Shown: positions 18,324 through 26,616 of the stretch, one piece after another
Position numbering within the stretch: position 1 is the first letter of the stretch
How the letters are laid out: each line of letters opens with the position of its first letter
Assembly (NCBI RefSeq): GCF_000747075.1
Contig: NZ_AVCH01000203.1
Coordinates: 1 to 53,834, forward strand
DNA from: Arenimonas malthae CC-JY-1
GTDB lineage: Bacteria; Pseudomonadota; Gammaproteobacteria; Xanthomonadales; Xanthomonadaceae
Direction of reading: 5' to 3'
DNA: 53,834 bases
Translations under genes and position numbers: made by a program
The notes under the pieces: generated by a model
Database searches by the model: none
Told to the model about the DNA's origin: nothing
What the model saw: only the letters and a program-made list of their open reading frames with translations

Positions 18324-19811
18324 GTGCGAAAGCCGCTGGTGGTGGTGGGCGCCGGCATCGCCGGCCTGTCCGTGGCGCTGTCCGCGGCGCCGCGGCCGGT
18401 GTGGCTGGTGAGCCGCGGCCGGCCCGGCGAGGCAAGCGCCAGTGCGCTGGCGCAAGGTGGCGTGGCGGCCGCGCTGGGCGAAGGCGACGACCCGGCGCAG
18501 CATGCCCAGGACACGCTCGTCGCCGGTGCCGGCCACAACGACGAGGAAAACGTGCACTGGCTGGTGTCGCAGGCGGCGTCGGCCATCGCGTGGCTGGCCG
18601 GGCAGGGCGTGTGCTTCGATCGCGATGCGTCCGGGTACTGCCTCGGGCGCGAAGGGGGCCATGGCCGCCATCGCATCGTGCATGCGCGTGGTGATGCCAC
18701 CGGCGCGGCCATCGTGGCGGCCCTGGCCGCGCGCGCCGAAACGGCCGCGCACATCACCTGGTTCGACGCACATGCGTTGCAGGGCATCGGCCTGCGGGCG
18801 GGGCGGGTGGCGGGCGTGCGCCTGGCCGATGCCGCCGGCGAAACCGTCGGACTGCAGGCCGCCGACGTGGTGTTGGCCACGGGTGGCATCGGCGCCCTGT
18901 TCGCCGCCACCACCAACCCGCCCGGTGCCGACGGCGCCGGATTGGCGCTGGCGCTGGAAGCCGGCGCGCAAGCGCGCGACCTCGAGTTCATCCAGTTCCA
19001 TCCGACCGCGCTCGCCGTGGATGTCGGTGGCCCGCTGCCGCTGCTCACCGAGGCGCTGCGCGGCGCCGGCGCCGTGCTGCGCGACGGCGACGGCCACGCG
19101 CTGATGGCAGGCCGGCACCCGCTGGGCGACCTGGCGCCGCGCGACGTGGTGGCACGCGAGGTGTGGCGGGAGCGCCATGCCGGCGGCAGCGCCTGGCTCG
19201 ACGCCACCGCGCTGGGCGATCGCCTTGCGTCGGATTTCCCCACGGCCCTGGCCATCGGCCGCGCGCAGGGCATCGACCCGCGCCGGCAATGGCTGCCGGT
19301 GGCGCCGGCGGCGCATTTCCACATGGGCGGCGTGTCGGTGGATGCGCTGGGCCGCAGCACGGTGCCCGGGCTGCACGCGGTGGGCGAAGTCGCCTGCAAC
19401 GGCGTGCACGGCGCCAACCGCCTGGCCAGCAATTCGCTGCTCGAGGGCGTGGCCTTCGGGCGGCGGCTGGGCGCCTGGCTCGCGTCGCACGCGTCGGCGC
19501 CAGGCGCGACGGCGGACGAGTGGATCACGCTGGGCGACGATGCGCCGCCGTGCGACCTGCGAACGCTGCGCTGCCTGCTCGCGCAGTCGCTCGGACCGGT
19601 GCGCGACGGCGACGGCCTGCGCCGCGCACTCGCGGAAATCGCCGCCACGCCCGGTTTGTCGCAGGCGTGGCAGGGCCGGCTGGCGACGCGTTTGCTGCAC
19701 GCTGCGCTGGCCCGCCGCGACAGCCTGGGCGCGCATTGGCGGGAAGATACGCCGGCCGGACCTTCCATACACCAGCGAATCGCTACGCCTGCGTACGGCG
19801 AAATTCCTTGA
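18324..19811 (+). CDS. nadB: L-aspartate oxidase NadB
   Basis: Flavoenzyme of 495 residues oxidising L-aspartate to iminoaspartate, which NadA uses; fumarate can replace O2 as electron acceptor in this family, which suits anaerobic growth. It shows the N-terminal FAD fold VVVGAGIAGLSVAL, SALAQGGVAAAL, HGRHRIVHARGDATGAAI, LATGGIGALFAATTNP, FIQFHPTAL and HGANRLASNSLLEGVAFG. The start is GTG at 18324, two bases after the nadA stop. Confidence 0.97.
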   Translation: MRKPLVVVGAGIAGLSVALSAAPRPVWLVSRGRPGEASASALAQGGVAAALGEGDDPAQHAQDTLVAGAGHNDEENVHWLVSQAASAIAWLAGQGVCFDRDASGYCLGREGGHGRHRIVHARGDATGAAIVAALAARAETAAHITWFDAHALQGIGLRAGRVAGVRLADAAGETVGLQAADVVLATGGIGALFAATTNPPGADGAGLALALEAGAQARDLEFIQFHPTALAVDVGGPLPLLTEALRGAGAVLRDGDGHALMAGRHPLGDLAPRDVVAREVWRERHAGGSAWLDATALGDRLASDFPTALAIGRAQGIDPRRQWLPVAPAAHFHMGGVSVDALGRSTVPGLHAVGEVACNGVHGANRLASNSLLEGVAFGRRLGAWLASHASAPGATADEWITLGDDAPPCDLRTLRCLLAQSLGPVRDGDGLRRALAEIAATPGLSQAWQGRLATRLLHAALARRDSLGAHWREDTPAGPSIHQRIATPAYGEIP

Positions 19812-19877
19812 TGCGCGCCGCCGCATGCGCGACATTGGCACGGTTTGGCCCATCTTCCGCACTCCAAGAAGTCCTTG

Positions 19878-20393
19878 ATGAACCTCCCGCATTCCTTCGA
19901 TCGCGCCCAGCTGCTGGCCTGCGCCAGCGGCGCCATGTTCGGCCCCGGCGGCGCGCGCCTGCCTTCCGACCCGATGCTGATGTTCGACCGCATCACCGAG
20001 ATCAGCGAGGAGGGCGGCAAGTTCGGGAAAGGCATCATCCGCGCCGAGCTCGACGTGCGCCCGGACCTGTGGTTTTTCGCCTGCCACTTCGTCGACGACC
20101 CGGTGATGCCGGGCTGCCTGGGGCTGGACGCGATGTGGCAGCTCACCGGCTTCTTCCTGCCGTGGCTGGGCGAACCGGGCCGCGGCCGCGCGCTCGGCGT
20201 GGGCCAGGTGAAGTTCACCGGCCAGGTGCTGCCGACCGCGAAGCTGGTCAGCTATGAAATCGACATCCGGCGCGTCGTGCGCGGCCGCCTGAAGATGGTG
20301 ATCGCCGACGGCCGCACCCTGGTGGACGGCCGCGAGATCTACACCGCCGAAGAGCTGCGCGTCGGCCTGTTCACTTCCACCGAGGCGCTGTGA
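19878..20393 (+). CDS. fabA: 3-hydroxydecanoyl-ACP dehydratase/isomerase FabA
   Basis: Cytoplasmic enzyme of 171 residues (E. coli FabA is 172) that dehydrates 3-hydroxydecanoyl-ACP and isomerises the product, starting unsaturated fatty acid synthesis. Catalytic His70 and Asp84 are found at the canonical positions in [21 protein letters not shown], followed by the family block [16 protein letters not shown] 19878 gives the normal N-terminus [18 protein letters not shown]; a frame extended to 19845 is unlikely. The 66-base gap after nadB may hold a promoter, but none is obvious. Confidence 0.98.
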   Translation: MNLPHSFDRAQLLACASGAMFGPGGARLPSDPMLMFDRITEISEEGGKFGKGIIRAELDVRPDLWFFACHFVDDPVMPGCLGLDAMWQLTGFFLPWLGEPGRGRALGVGQVKFTGQVLPTAKLVSYEIDIRRVVRGRLKMVIADGRTLVDGREIYTAEELRVGLFTSTEAL

Positions 20394-20395
20394 GC

Positions 20396-21610
20396 ATGCG
20401 CAAGGTCGCCATCACCGGCATGGGCATCGTGTCGTGCCTGGGCAATGAACTCGACGACGTCTCGGCCGCGCTGCGCGCCGGGCGTTCCGGCATCCGCCAC
20501 CAGCCCGAAGCCGCCGAACGCGGCCTGCGCAGCCAGGTGGGCGGCGCGCCCGTCATCGACCTGGCGTCGCGCATCGACCGCAAGGCGCTGCGCTTTATGG
20601 GCGACGGCGCGGCGTTCGCGCACGTGGCCCTGCAGTCGGCCATCGCCGACGCCGGCCTGGGCGAAGCCGACATCCGCAACCCGCGCACCGGCCTCATCGC
20701 CGGCTCCGGCGGCGGTTCGACGCAGTGGCAGGTGGAAGCCGCCGACCTGCTGCGCGAGCGCGGCGTGCGCAAGGTGGGCCCGTACATGGTGCCGCGCACC
20801 ATGGGCTCCACCGTGTCGGCCAACCTGGCCACGGCCTTCGGCATCCAGGGCGTGAGTTATTCCATCGCCGCCGCCTGCGCCACCTCGGCGCACTGCATCG
20901 GCGCCGCGGCCGACCTGATCCGCGCCGGCCGCCAGGACGTGGTGTTCGCCGGCGGCGGCGAGGAACTGCACTGGACCCTGAGCCTGCAGTTCGACGCCAT
21001 GGGCGCGCTCTCCACGCACCACAACGAACACCCGAAAACCGCCTCGCGCCCCTACGACGCCGGCCGCGACGGCTTCGTCATCGCCGGCGGCGCCGGCATG
21101 CTGGTGCTGGAGGACTATGACCGCGCCCACGCCCGCGGCGCCCGCATCCACGCGGTGCTGGCCGGCTACGGCGTCACGTCCGACGGCGCCGACATGGTGG
21201 CGCCCTCGGGCGAAGGCGCGGTGCGCTGCATGCACATGGCGCTCGAAGGCGTCGATGCCCCGGTGGACTACCTCAACACCCACGGCACGTCGACGCCGCT
21301 GGGCGACCTGGTGGAGCTGCGCGCGGTGCGCGAGGCCTTCGGCGAAAACATCCCGCCGCTGTCGTCCACCAAGGCGCTGTCGGGCCACTCGCTGGGCGCC
21401 GCCAGCGTGCACGAGGCCATCTACTGCCTGCTGATGATGCGCGACGGCTTCATGGCCGGCTCGGCCAACATCGAAACGCTGGACCCGCAGGCCGAAGGTT
21501 TCCCCATCCTGCGCGAAAGCCGCGACGCCGTGCTCGACACCGTGATGTCGAACAGCTTCGGCTTCGGCGGCACCAACGCCACGCTGGTGTTCCAGCGCGA
21601 CCGCGGCTGA
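20396..21610 (+). CDS. fabB: 3-oxoacyl-ACP synthase I FabB
   Basis: Condensing enzyme of about 404 residues, partner of FabA in unsaturated fatty acid synthesis. The Cys-His-His triad is visible: Cys161 in [10 protein letters not shown], His in [13 protein letters not shown], and His in [12 protein letters not shown]; the C-terminal loop [15 protein letters not shown] is also present. ATG 20396 gives the family-standard start [16 protein letters not shown]. An in-frame GTG at 20390 overlapping the fabA stop (GTGA) would add two residues and is equally possible. Its stop directly abuts the stop of convergent ubiV. Confidence 0.97.
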   Translation: MRKVAITGMGIVSCLGNELDDVSAALRAGRSGIRHQPEAAERGLRSQVGGAPVIDLASRIDRKALRFMGDGAAFAHVALQSAIADAGLGEADIRNPRTGLIAGSGGGSTQWQVEAADLLRERGVRKVGPYMVPRTMGSTVSANLATAFGIQGVSYSIAAACATSAHCIGAAADLIRAGRQDVVFAGGGEELHWTLSLQFDAMGALSTHHNEHPKTASRPYDAGRDGFVIAGGAGMLVLEDYDRAHARGARIHAVLAGYGVTSDGADMVAPSGEGAVRCMHMALEGVDAPVDYLNTHGTSTPLGDLVELRAVREAFGENIPPLSSTKALSGHSLGAASVHEAIYCLLMMRDGFMAGSANIETLDPQAEGFPILRESRDAVLDTVMSNSFGFGGTNATLVFQRDRG

Positions 21611-22489
21611 TCAGCCCGCCGGCAGGCCCGGCTTGCCGGGCTGGCCGTGCCAGTAGCCGTTGACCGCGCCCCGGCGCGGCGGCGGCAGCGGCGAACGCCG
21701 CGCCAGGTCGAAGTGTTCGACCACCGAGGCCATGTCTAGCGCCTGCGGGTAAAGCCGCAGCACGTCGACGCCCAGCGCGCGCAGCGCCGGCAGCTCCGGC
21801 CCGAGGTCGGTGGTTTCCTCGCCCTGCACCTGGATGCCGTTGATGCGCAGGAAGGGTTCGCCTTCGCGCGTGGCCAGCGGCAGGCCGTCGGGGTGTTCGA
21901 TGCAGCGGAAGCCGCAGGCGTCCTTGGCCACGTCGAGCGCGCGCGCCGTGAAGCAGCGCGCCGAATATGCCAGCGGCAGCCGGCCCCAGGCGATCACTTC
22001 CAGCTCCGGGCGCGCCAGGCCGTCGGCATCGAGCGCCGCGAGCAGGTCGTCCAGCAGCGGCAGGCCCTGTTCGACGCCCGGCACCCAGCGGCGCAGGCCA
22101 TCTTCGGCCAGCATGGTCAGCGCGCGATGGTTGTAGACGTTCAGGCTGGGCCCGGCCACGAAGGGCCGGCCGCGCTCGCGGCACAGCTGCACGGTGGTCA
22201 GGTCGTTGGCTTCGACCAGGAAGCGGCCGTCGTCGAGCATGCGGTTCACGGCATTGAGCTCGGATTCGGCCTCGACCAGGGCCAGGCTGGAGAGCACCAC
22301 GTCCTTGCCGGCGCCGGCCAGTTCCGCCGCCAGTGCGATCCAGTCGCGGGTGCCCAGTTCGCGGCGCTTGCTGCACACCGTTTCGCCCAGGTAGACCACG
22401 TCCACCGGCCAGCCGGCGGCTTCGCGGTAGAAGGCGAGCGTGCGCTCGCGCGGCCAGAAGTACTGCAGGGGTCCGAGGCTGAGTTTCAT
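21611..22489 (-). CDS. ubiV: O2-independent ubiquinone hydroxylation protein UbiV
   Basis: Peptidase-U32-like protein of 292 residues that forms a heterodimer with UbiU and takes part in ring hydroxylation of ubiquinone without O2. The four cluster Cys of UbiV are in place: one in GETVCSKRRE and three in YSARC-(12)-C-(3)-C with the same spacing as E. coli UbiV, followed by EHPDGLPLATREGEPFLRING. The start MKLSLGPLQYFW at 22489 is four bases after the ubiU stop, so the pair is one operon. A 7-bp perfect inverted repeat (21626-21641) lies in its 3' coding end, with no T-run. Confidence 0.96.
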   Translation of the reverse strand: MKLSLGPLQYFWPRERTLAFYREAAGWPVDVVYLGETVCSKRRELGTRDWIALAAELAGAGKDVVLSSLALVEAESELNAVNRMLDDGRFLVEANDLTTVQLCRERGRPFVAGPSLNVYNHRALTMLAEDGLRRWVPGVEQGLPLLDDLLAALDADGLARPELEVIAWGRLPLAYSARCFTARALDVAKDACGFRCIEHPDGLPLATREGEPFLRINGIQVQGEETTDLGPELPALRALGVDVLRLYPQALDMASVVEHFDLARRSPLPPPRRGAVNGYWHGQPGKPGLPAG

Positions 22490-22493
22490 GCGG

Positions 22494-23492
22494 TCAGTGC
22501 CAGGCGCGGTGGTAGGGGCCGAGGGTGGTCTGGTGGCCTTCGGCATGGGCCGACAGCGCCTGCTGCCAGCGCGGCTGCGCCGACCAGTTCGCCGGGTCGG
22601 CGCGATGGCGGTCGATGGCCTCGCGCCAGGTGCGGGTGACCGCGCCGACATAGGCCACGCCGCGCTGGCGGCCTTCGATCTTCAGCGCCGCGACGCCGGC
22701 CCTGGCCAGCTGCGGCAGCAGTTCGAGCGTGTTGAGGCTGGTCGGTTCCTCCAGCGCGTGGAAAACCTCGCCGCCCACGTCGAAGCGGCCCTTGCACACC
22801 GTCGGGTAGGCGGCTGGCTCGCCCGGCGCGTAACGGTCCATCAGCAAGCCGTTCAGGCGCACGCCGCGCTGGCCGTCGGCGTGCTCCTCCCAGCGCACGA
22901 AGCGCGCCGGCGAACACACGCCGTGGCGGTTGGGCGAGGCGCCGGTGACGTAGCTCGACAGCTGGCAGCGGCCCTCGACCATGATGCACAGGCTGCCGAA
23001 GGCAAACACCTCCAGCGGCACCGGCGAGTGTTCGCACAGGCGCTCCACCTGCTGCAGCGACAGCACCCGCGGCAGCACGGCGCGGCTGATGCCGAAGCGC
23101 TCGTGCATGTAGCGCAGCGCCGGCGCGGTGGTGGCCGAGCCCTGCACCGACAGGTGCCGGGCCATGTTGGGGTGCTCGCGTTGGGCGTGGTCGAGCACGG
23201 CCATCTCGGCGGCGATGATGGCGTCGCAGCCCAGTCCGGCGGCGTGGTCCACCGCGGCCTGCCAGGCGCGCAGGCGGGCGGTTTCGGGGTAGGTGTTGAG
23301 CGCCAGGTAGACCTTGCGGCCGCGCTGGTGGGCGTAGGCGATGCCGGCCCGCAGTTCGGCCTCGTCGAAGTTCAGGCCCGGGAAGGCGCGGGCGTTGGTC
23401 TGGTCGCGGAAACCGGCGTACACGGCGTCGGCGCCGGCGTCGATGGCCGCCTGCAGGGCCGGCAGGTTGCCGGCGGGACACACCAGTTGCAT
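22494..23492 (-). CDS. ubiU: O2-independent ubiquinone hydroxylation protein UbiU
   Basis: U32-family iron-sulfur protein of 332 residues, partner of UbiV. The N-terminus MQLVCPAGNLPALQAAIDAGADAVYAGF is typical, and the 4Fe-4S ligands are present as LCIMVEGRC (six residues apart), HGVC sixteen residues later and PTVCKGRF further on. ATG 23492 is chosen over an upstream in-frame start at 23522, because the predicted FNR-dependent transcript begins at about 23516. Confidence 0.96.
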   Translation of the reverse strand: MQLVCPAGNLPALQAAIDAGADAVYAGFRDQTNARAFPGLNFDEAELRAGIAYAHQRGRKVYLALNTYPETARLRAWQAAVDHAAGLGCDAIIAAEMAVLDHAQREHPNMARHLSVQGSATTAPALRYMHERFGISRAVLPRVLSLQQVERLCEHSPVPLEVFAFGSLCIMVEGRCQLSSYVTGASPNRHGVCSPARFVRWEEHADGQRGVRLNGLLMDRYAPGEPAAYPTVCKGRFDVGGEVFHALEEPTSLNTLELLPQLARAGVAALKIEGRQRGVAYVGAVTRTWREAIDRHRADPANWSAQPRWQQALSAHAEGHQTTLGPYHRAWH

Positions 23493-23522
23493 CGCGGACT
23501 CCGCGCCGTGGACAGGGGCCAC

Positions 23523-23592
23523 ATGCTCGCCGCGGCGGCCTGGCCTGTCGTTGACCTGCGTCAGTTACGGGCGCGCCCGCTCGGGGCAGCAT
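23523..23592. promoter_or_regulatory. FNR/Anr-type box serving ubiU-ubiV and possibly the divergent gene at 23640
   Basis: Dyad TTGAC-CTGC-GTCAG at 23551-23564. Towards ubiU (minus) the hexamer GAGCAT is at 23528-23523; towards the plus gene CAGCAT is at 23587-23592. Both centres are 32 bp from the box centre, so a single box is placed for class II activation in either direction. Predicted starts are near 23516 (minus) and 23599 (plus). Confidence 0.65.
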
Positions 23593-23639
23593 GGGGGAAA
23601 GCGGCCCGATGCGCCGCGCGACGAACCCGAGGAACCCCC

Positions 23640-24107
23640 ATGTCCCGCCTGAGTTTCGCGATCTGCCTTGCCCTGCTGCTGCCGCTGCCGGCGCTGGCGG
23701 GCGAACACGCCCACGCTGCCGACCCGCACGCCCACGCGGCCGCCGCGCCTTCCGGCGATGCCGCCGCGCCGGCGGCCCGCTGGCAGCCCGACGCGCCGCT
23801 CAGCCGCGGCATGCAGCGCGTGCGCGCCGCCACCGCGGCGCTGGAACACGGTGAACACGGCCACCTAGAAGCCGCGCAGGTGCAGGGCATCGCCGCCGAG
23901 TTGCGCGCGGCGGTGGACGAGATGTTCGCCAACTGCCGCCTGGACCCCGAACCCGACGCGGCCCTGCACCCGCTGCTGGCGCGCGTGCTCACGGCCAGCC
24001 GCGCACTGGCCGGCGGCGAATTCGACCAGGCGGCGCTGGACGAGCTGCGCGCGGTGCTGGCGCGTTACCCGCAGCTGTTCGAGGACGCGGCCTGGATGCC
24101 GCTGTAA
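23640..24107 (+). CDS. His-rich small periplasmic protein, function unknown
   Basis: Predicted 155-residue protein with a clear signal peptide ([21 protein letters not shown]), then a His/Ala-rich segment ([15 protein letters not shown]) that could bind metal, then a mostly helical domain containing [20 protein letters not shown] and a single later Cys (FANCRLDP). I do not recognise a family with certainty; similar proteins are sometimes labelled DnrO-like, which I cannot confirm. It faces ubiU across a shared FNR box, and its last 43 bases overlap the 3' end of convergent ubiD. Confidence 0.75.
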   Translation: MSRLSFAICLALLLPLPALAGEHAHAADPHAHAAAAPSGDAAAPAARWQPDAPLSRGMQRVRAATAALEHGEHGHLEAAQVQGIAAELRAAVDEMFANCRLDPEPDAALHPLLARVLTASRALAGGEFDQAALDELRAVLARYPQLFEDAAWMPL

Positions 24108-25552
24108 AGCGCTTCGGCGCGGCGTTCCGCGGCCGGGTCGGGCACGATCGCCTCGCTCCAGGCGCGCGAGGTCTCCGCCGGCCATTTGCGGGTGGCGTCC
24201 AGCCCCAGCTTCGAGCCGAGGTTGGGCACCGGGCTGGAGAAGTCGAGGTAGTCGATGGGCGTGTTTTCCACCAGCAGGCTGTCGCGCGCCGGGTCCACCC
24301 GGGTCGACAGCGCCCACAGCACCTGCGGCCAGTCGCGCACGTCGATGTCGTCGTCGGTGACGATGACGAACTTGGTGTAGGTGAACTGCCGCAGGTAGGA
24401 CCACACGCCCATCATGATGCGGCGTGCGTGCCCCGGGTACTGCTTGCGGATGCTGACCACGGCGATGCGGTAGGAGCAGGCTTCCGGCGGCAGGTAGAAA
24501 TCGACGATCTCCGGGAAGATGCGCCGCAGGATCGGCACGAACACCTCGTTGAGCGCCGAGGCCAGCACCGAAGGTTCGTCCTCGGGCGCGCGGCCCATGT
24601 AGCTGCCGTGGTAGATGGCGTCGCGGCGCAGGCGCAGGCGTTTCACCGTGAACACCGGGAATTCGCCCTGGGCGTTGTAGTAGCCGGTGTGGTCGCCGTA
24701 GGGCCCTTCGAGCGCGGTGTCGCCGGGTTCGATGAAGCCTTCCATCACGATCTCGGCGCCGGCGGGGGCGTCCAGCCCGGTCAGTTCGCTGTGCCAGACG
24801 CGCGTGCGGGCGCCGCGCAGCAGGCCGGCGAATTCGTACTCCGACAGCGTGTCGGGCACCGGCGCCACGGCGGCGAGCATGGTCGCCGGGTCGGCGCCGA
24901 TGGCCACCAGCACCGGGAAGGGTTTGCCCGGGTGCGCGGCGCGGAAATCGGCGAAATCCAGCGCGCCGCCGCGGTGCGGCAGCCAGCGCATGGCCACGCG
25001 GTGGCGGCCCAGCACTTGCTGGCGGTAGATGGCCACGTTCTGGCGCGGCTGGCGGGTGCCGCGCGTGACCACCAGGCCGAAGGTGATGAGCGGCGCCACG
25101 TCGCCGGGCCAGCAGCGCTGGATGGGCAGCATGCCGAGGTCGATGTCCTCGCCTTCGAGCACGACCTCGTTGAAGGCGGCGTCCTTCGTGGTGCGCGGCG
25201 CCACCAGCGCCAGCTGCGCCAGTTCCGGCCAGCTCGACAGCGCCTGGCGCAGGTTCGGGGGCCAGCGCGGTTCCTTCACCGCCGCCAGCAGCTCGCCCAG
25301 TTCGCGCAGCGAGGCAAGCGGGCGTCCGCCCAGCGCCAGCTCGATGCGGTCGCGGTGGCCGAACAGGTTGCCCAGCAGCGGGTGCCGCGAGCCCACCGGG
25401 TTTTCCATCAGCAGGGCCGGGCCACCGCGCCTGAGCGCGAGCCGGCACAGCGCGGTGCTTTCGAGGTCGGGATCCACCGGCTCGGCGACGCGGCGCAGCT
25501 GGCCGCGGCGTTCCAGCACGCCCAGGAAACCGCGCAGGTCGGCGTGGCTCAT
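24065..25552 (-). CDS. ubiD: UbiD family prFMN-dependent decarboxylase (4-hydroxy-3-polyprenylbenzoate decarboxylase)
   Basis: Protein of 495 residues with the full UbiD layout: [47 protein letters not shown], the prFMN/metal-site region [19 protein letters not shown], the catalytic acid region [13 protein letters not shown], and [28 protein letters not shown]. In ubiquinone synthesis it decarboxylates the prenylated 4-hydroxybenzoate ring and needs prenylated FMN from UbiX, which is not in the window. It is the last gene of the nnrS operon, overlapping the upstream gene by ATGA. Its position beside ubiU-ubiV supports a ubiquinone role. Confidence 0.94.
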   Translation of the reverse strand: MSHADLRGFLGVLERRGQLRRVAEPVDPDLESTALCRLALRRGGPALLMENPVGSRHPLLGNLFGHRDRIELALGGRPLASLRELGELLAAVKEPRWPPNLRQALSSWPELAQLALVAPRTTKDAAFNEVVLEGEDIDLGMLPIQRCWPGDVAPLITFGLVVTRGTRQPRQNVAIYRQQVLGRHRVAMRWLPHRGGALDFADFRAAHPGKPFPVLVAIGADPATMLAAVAPVPDTLSEYEFAGLLRGARTRVWHSELTGLDAPAGAEIVMEGFIEPGDTALEGPYGDHTGYYNAQGEFPVFTVKRLRLRRDAIYHGSYMGRAPEDEPSVLASALNEVFVPILRRIFPEIVDFYLPPEACSYRIAVVSIRKQYPGHARRIMMGVWSYLRQFTYTKFVIVTDDDIDVRDWPQVLWALSTRVDPARDSLLVENTPIDYLDFSSPVPNLGSKLGLDATRKWPAETSRAWSEAIVPDPAAERRAEALYSGIQAASSNSCG

Positions 25553-26616
25553 GCCGGCGTTGTGCCCAGCCGCGCGCGCAGCGCCTGCAGCGCCGGCGCC
25601 AGGGCGATGCCGTGCGCCTGCAGCCAGCCCGGGTCGAACAGGGTTTCGGCATAGCGCTCGCCGCGGTCGCAGAGCAGGCTGACGATGCTGCCGCGCTCGC
25701 CGCGTTCGCGCATGCCTTCGGCCAGGGCCAGGCAGGCCACCAGGTTGGTGCCGGAACTACCGCCGTAGCGCCGGCCCAGCATGTCCTCGAGCAGCCAGGC
25801 GCCGGCGATGGCATCGGCGTCGTCCACTTCCTGCACGGCATCCACCACGTCGAACAGGAAGCCCGGTTCGACGCGCGGCCGGCCGATGCCTTCGATGAGC
25901 GTGGGCGCCGTCGCCACCGCGGCCGGGCTGCGCGTGCGCCAGCCGTGGGCGAAGGCGCCGCCGGTGGGTTCGGCCACGCAGGTACGGGTGTCGAGCTGGC
26001 GGTAGCGCAGGTAGCGGCCGATGGTGGCCGAGGTGCCGCCGGTGCCGGCGCCGCAGACGATCCAGGCCGGCTCCGGGTGCGGTTCGCGTGCCATCTGGGC
26101 CAGCACCGATTCGGCGATGTTGTTGTTGCCCCGCCAGTCGGTGGCGCGTTCGGCCAGCCCGAACTGGTCCAGGTAACACAGGCCGTCGTCGGCGGCGCGT
26201 TCGCGCGCCAGCCGGCTGGCGTCCACCCCGGCCGGCACCAGCACGCATTCGGCGCCGAGCGAGTGGATCAGGCGCACCTTGGCCGGCGCGGTGCAATCGG
26301 GCATCACCGCCTGGAAACGCAGGCCCAGCAGGCGCGCGAACCAGGCCTCGGAGATGGCGGTGCTGCCGGAGGACGCATCGATGACGCCCTGGCCCTCGCG
26401 CAGGCGGCCGTTGCACAGCGCATACAGGAACAGCGACCGCGCCAGCCGGTGCTTGAGGCTGCCGGTGGGGTGCGAGGCTTCGTCCTTGAAGTAGAAGTCG
26501 ATGCCGGGGAAGGCGGGCAGCTCCAGCCGCAGCAGGTGGGTGTCGGCCGAACGCGCGGCTTCCTGGGCCAGGCTGGCCAGGGCCTGCTTCAGCCAGTGGC
26601 GGTCGGCGGCGCTCAT
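25549..26616 (-). CDS. PLP-dependent cysteine synthase-fold enzyme, Cds1-like L-cysteine desulfhydrase
   Basis: Cytoplasmic protein of 355 residues of PLP fold type II. The stretch [18 protein letters not shown] followed by [21 protein letters not shown] and FLYALCNG closely recalls mycobacterial Cds1, an L-cysteine desulfhydrase that releases sulfide; the Lys of GSLKHR is the expected PLP lysine. Further landmarks: [43 protein letters not shown] and [18 protein letters not shown]. The Cds1 assignment rests on remembered sequence; a cysteine synthase or other beta-replacing activity is possible. It overlaps both neighbours by ATGA, so it is co-translated with a PLP decarboxylase and ubiD. Confidence 0.85.
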   Translation of the reverse strand: MSAADRHWLKQALASLAQEAARSADTHLLRLELPAFPGIDFYFKDEASHPTGSLKHRLARSLFLYALCNGRLREGQGVIDASSGSTAISEAWFARLLGLRFQAVMPDCTAPAKVRLIHSLGAECVLVPAGVDASRLARERAADDGLCYLDQFGLAERATDWRGNNNIAESVLAQMAREPHPEPAWIVCGAGTGGTSATIGRYLRYRQLDTRTCVAEPTGGAFAHGWRTRSPAAVATAPTLIEGIGRPRVEPGFLFDVVDAVQEVDDADAIAGAWLLEDMLGRRYGGSSGTNLVACLALAEGMRERGERGSIVSLLCDRGERYAETLFDPGWLQAHGIALAPALQALRARLGTTPA

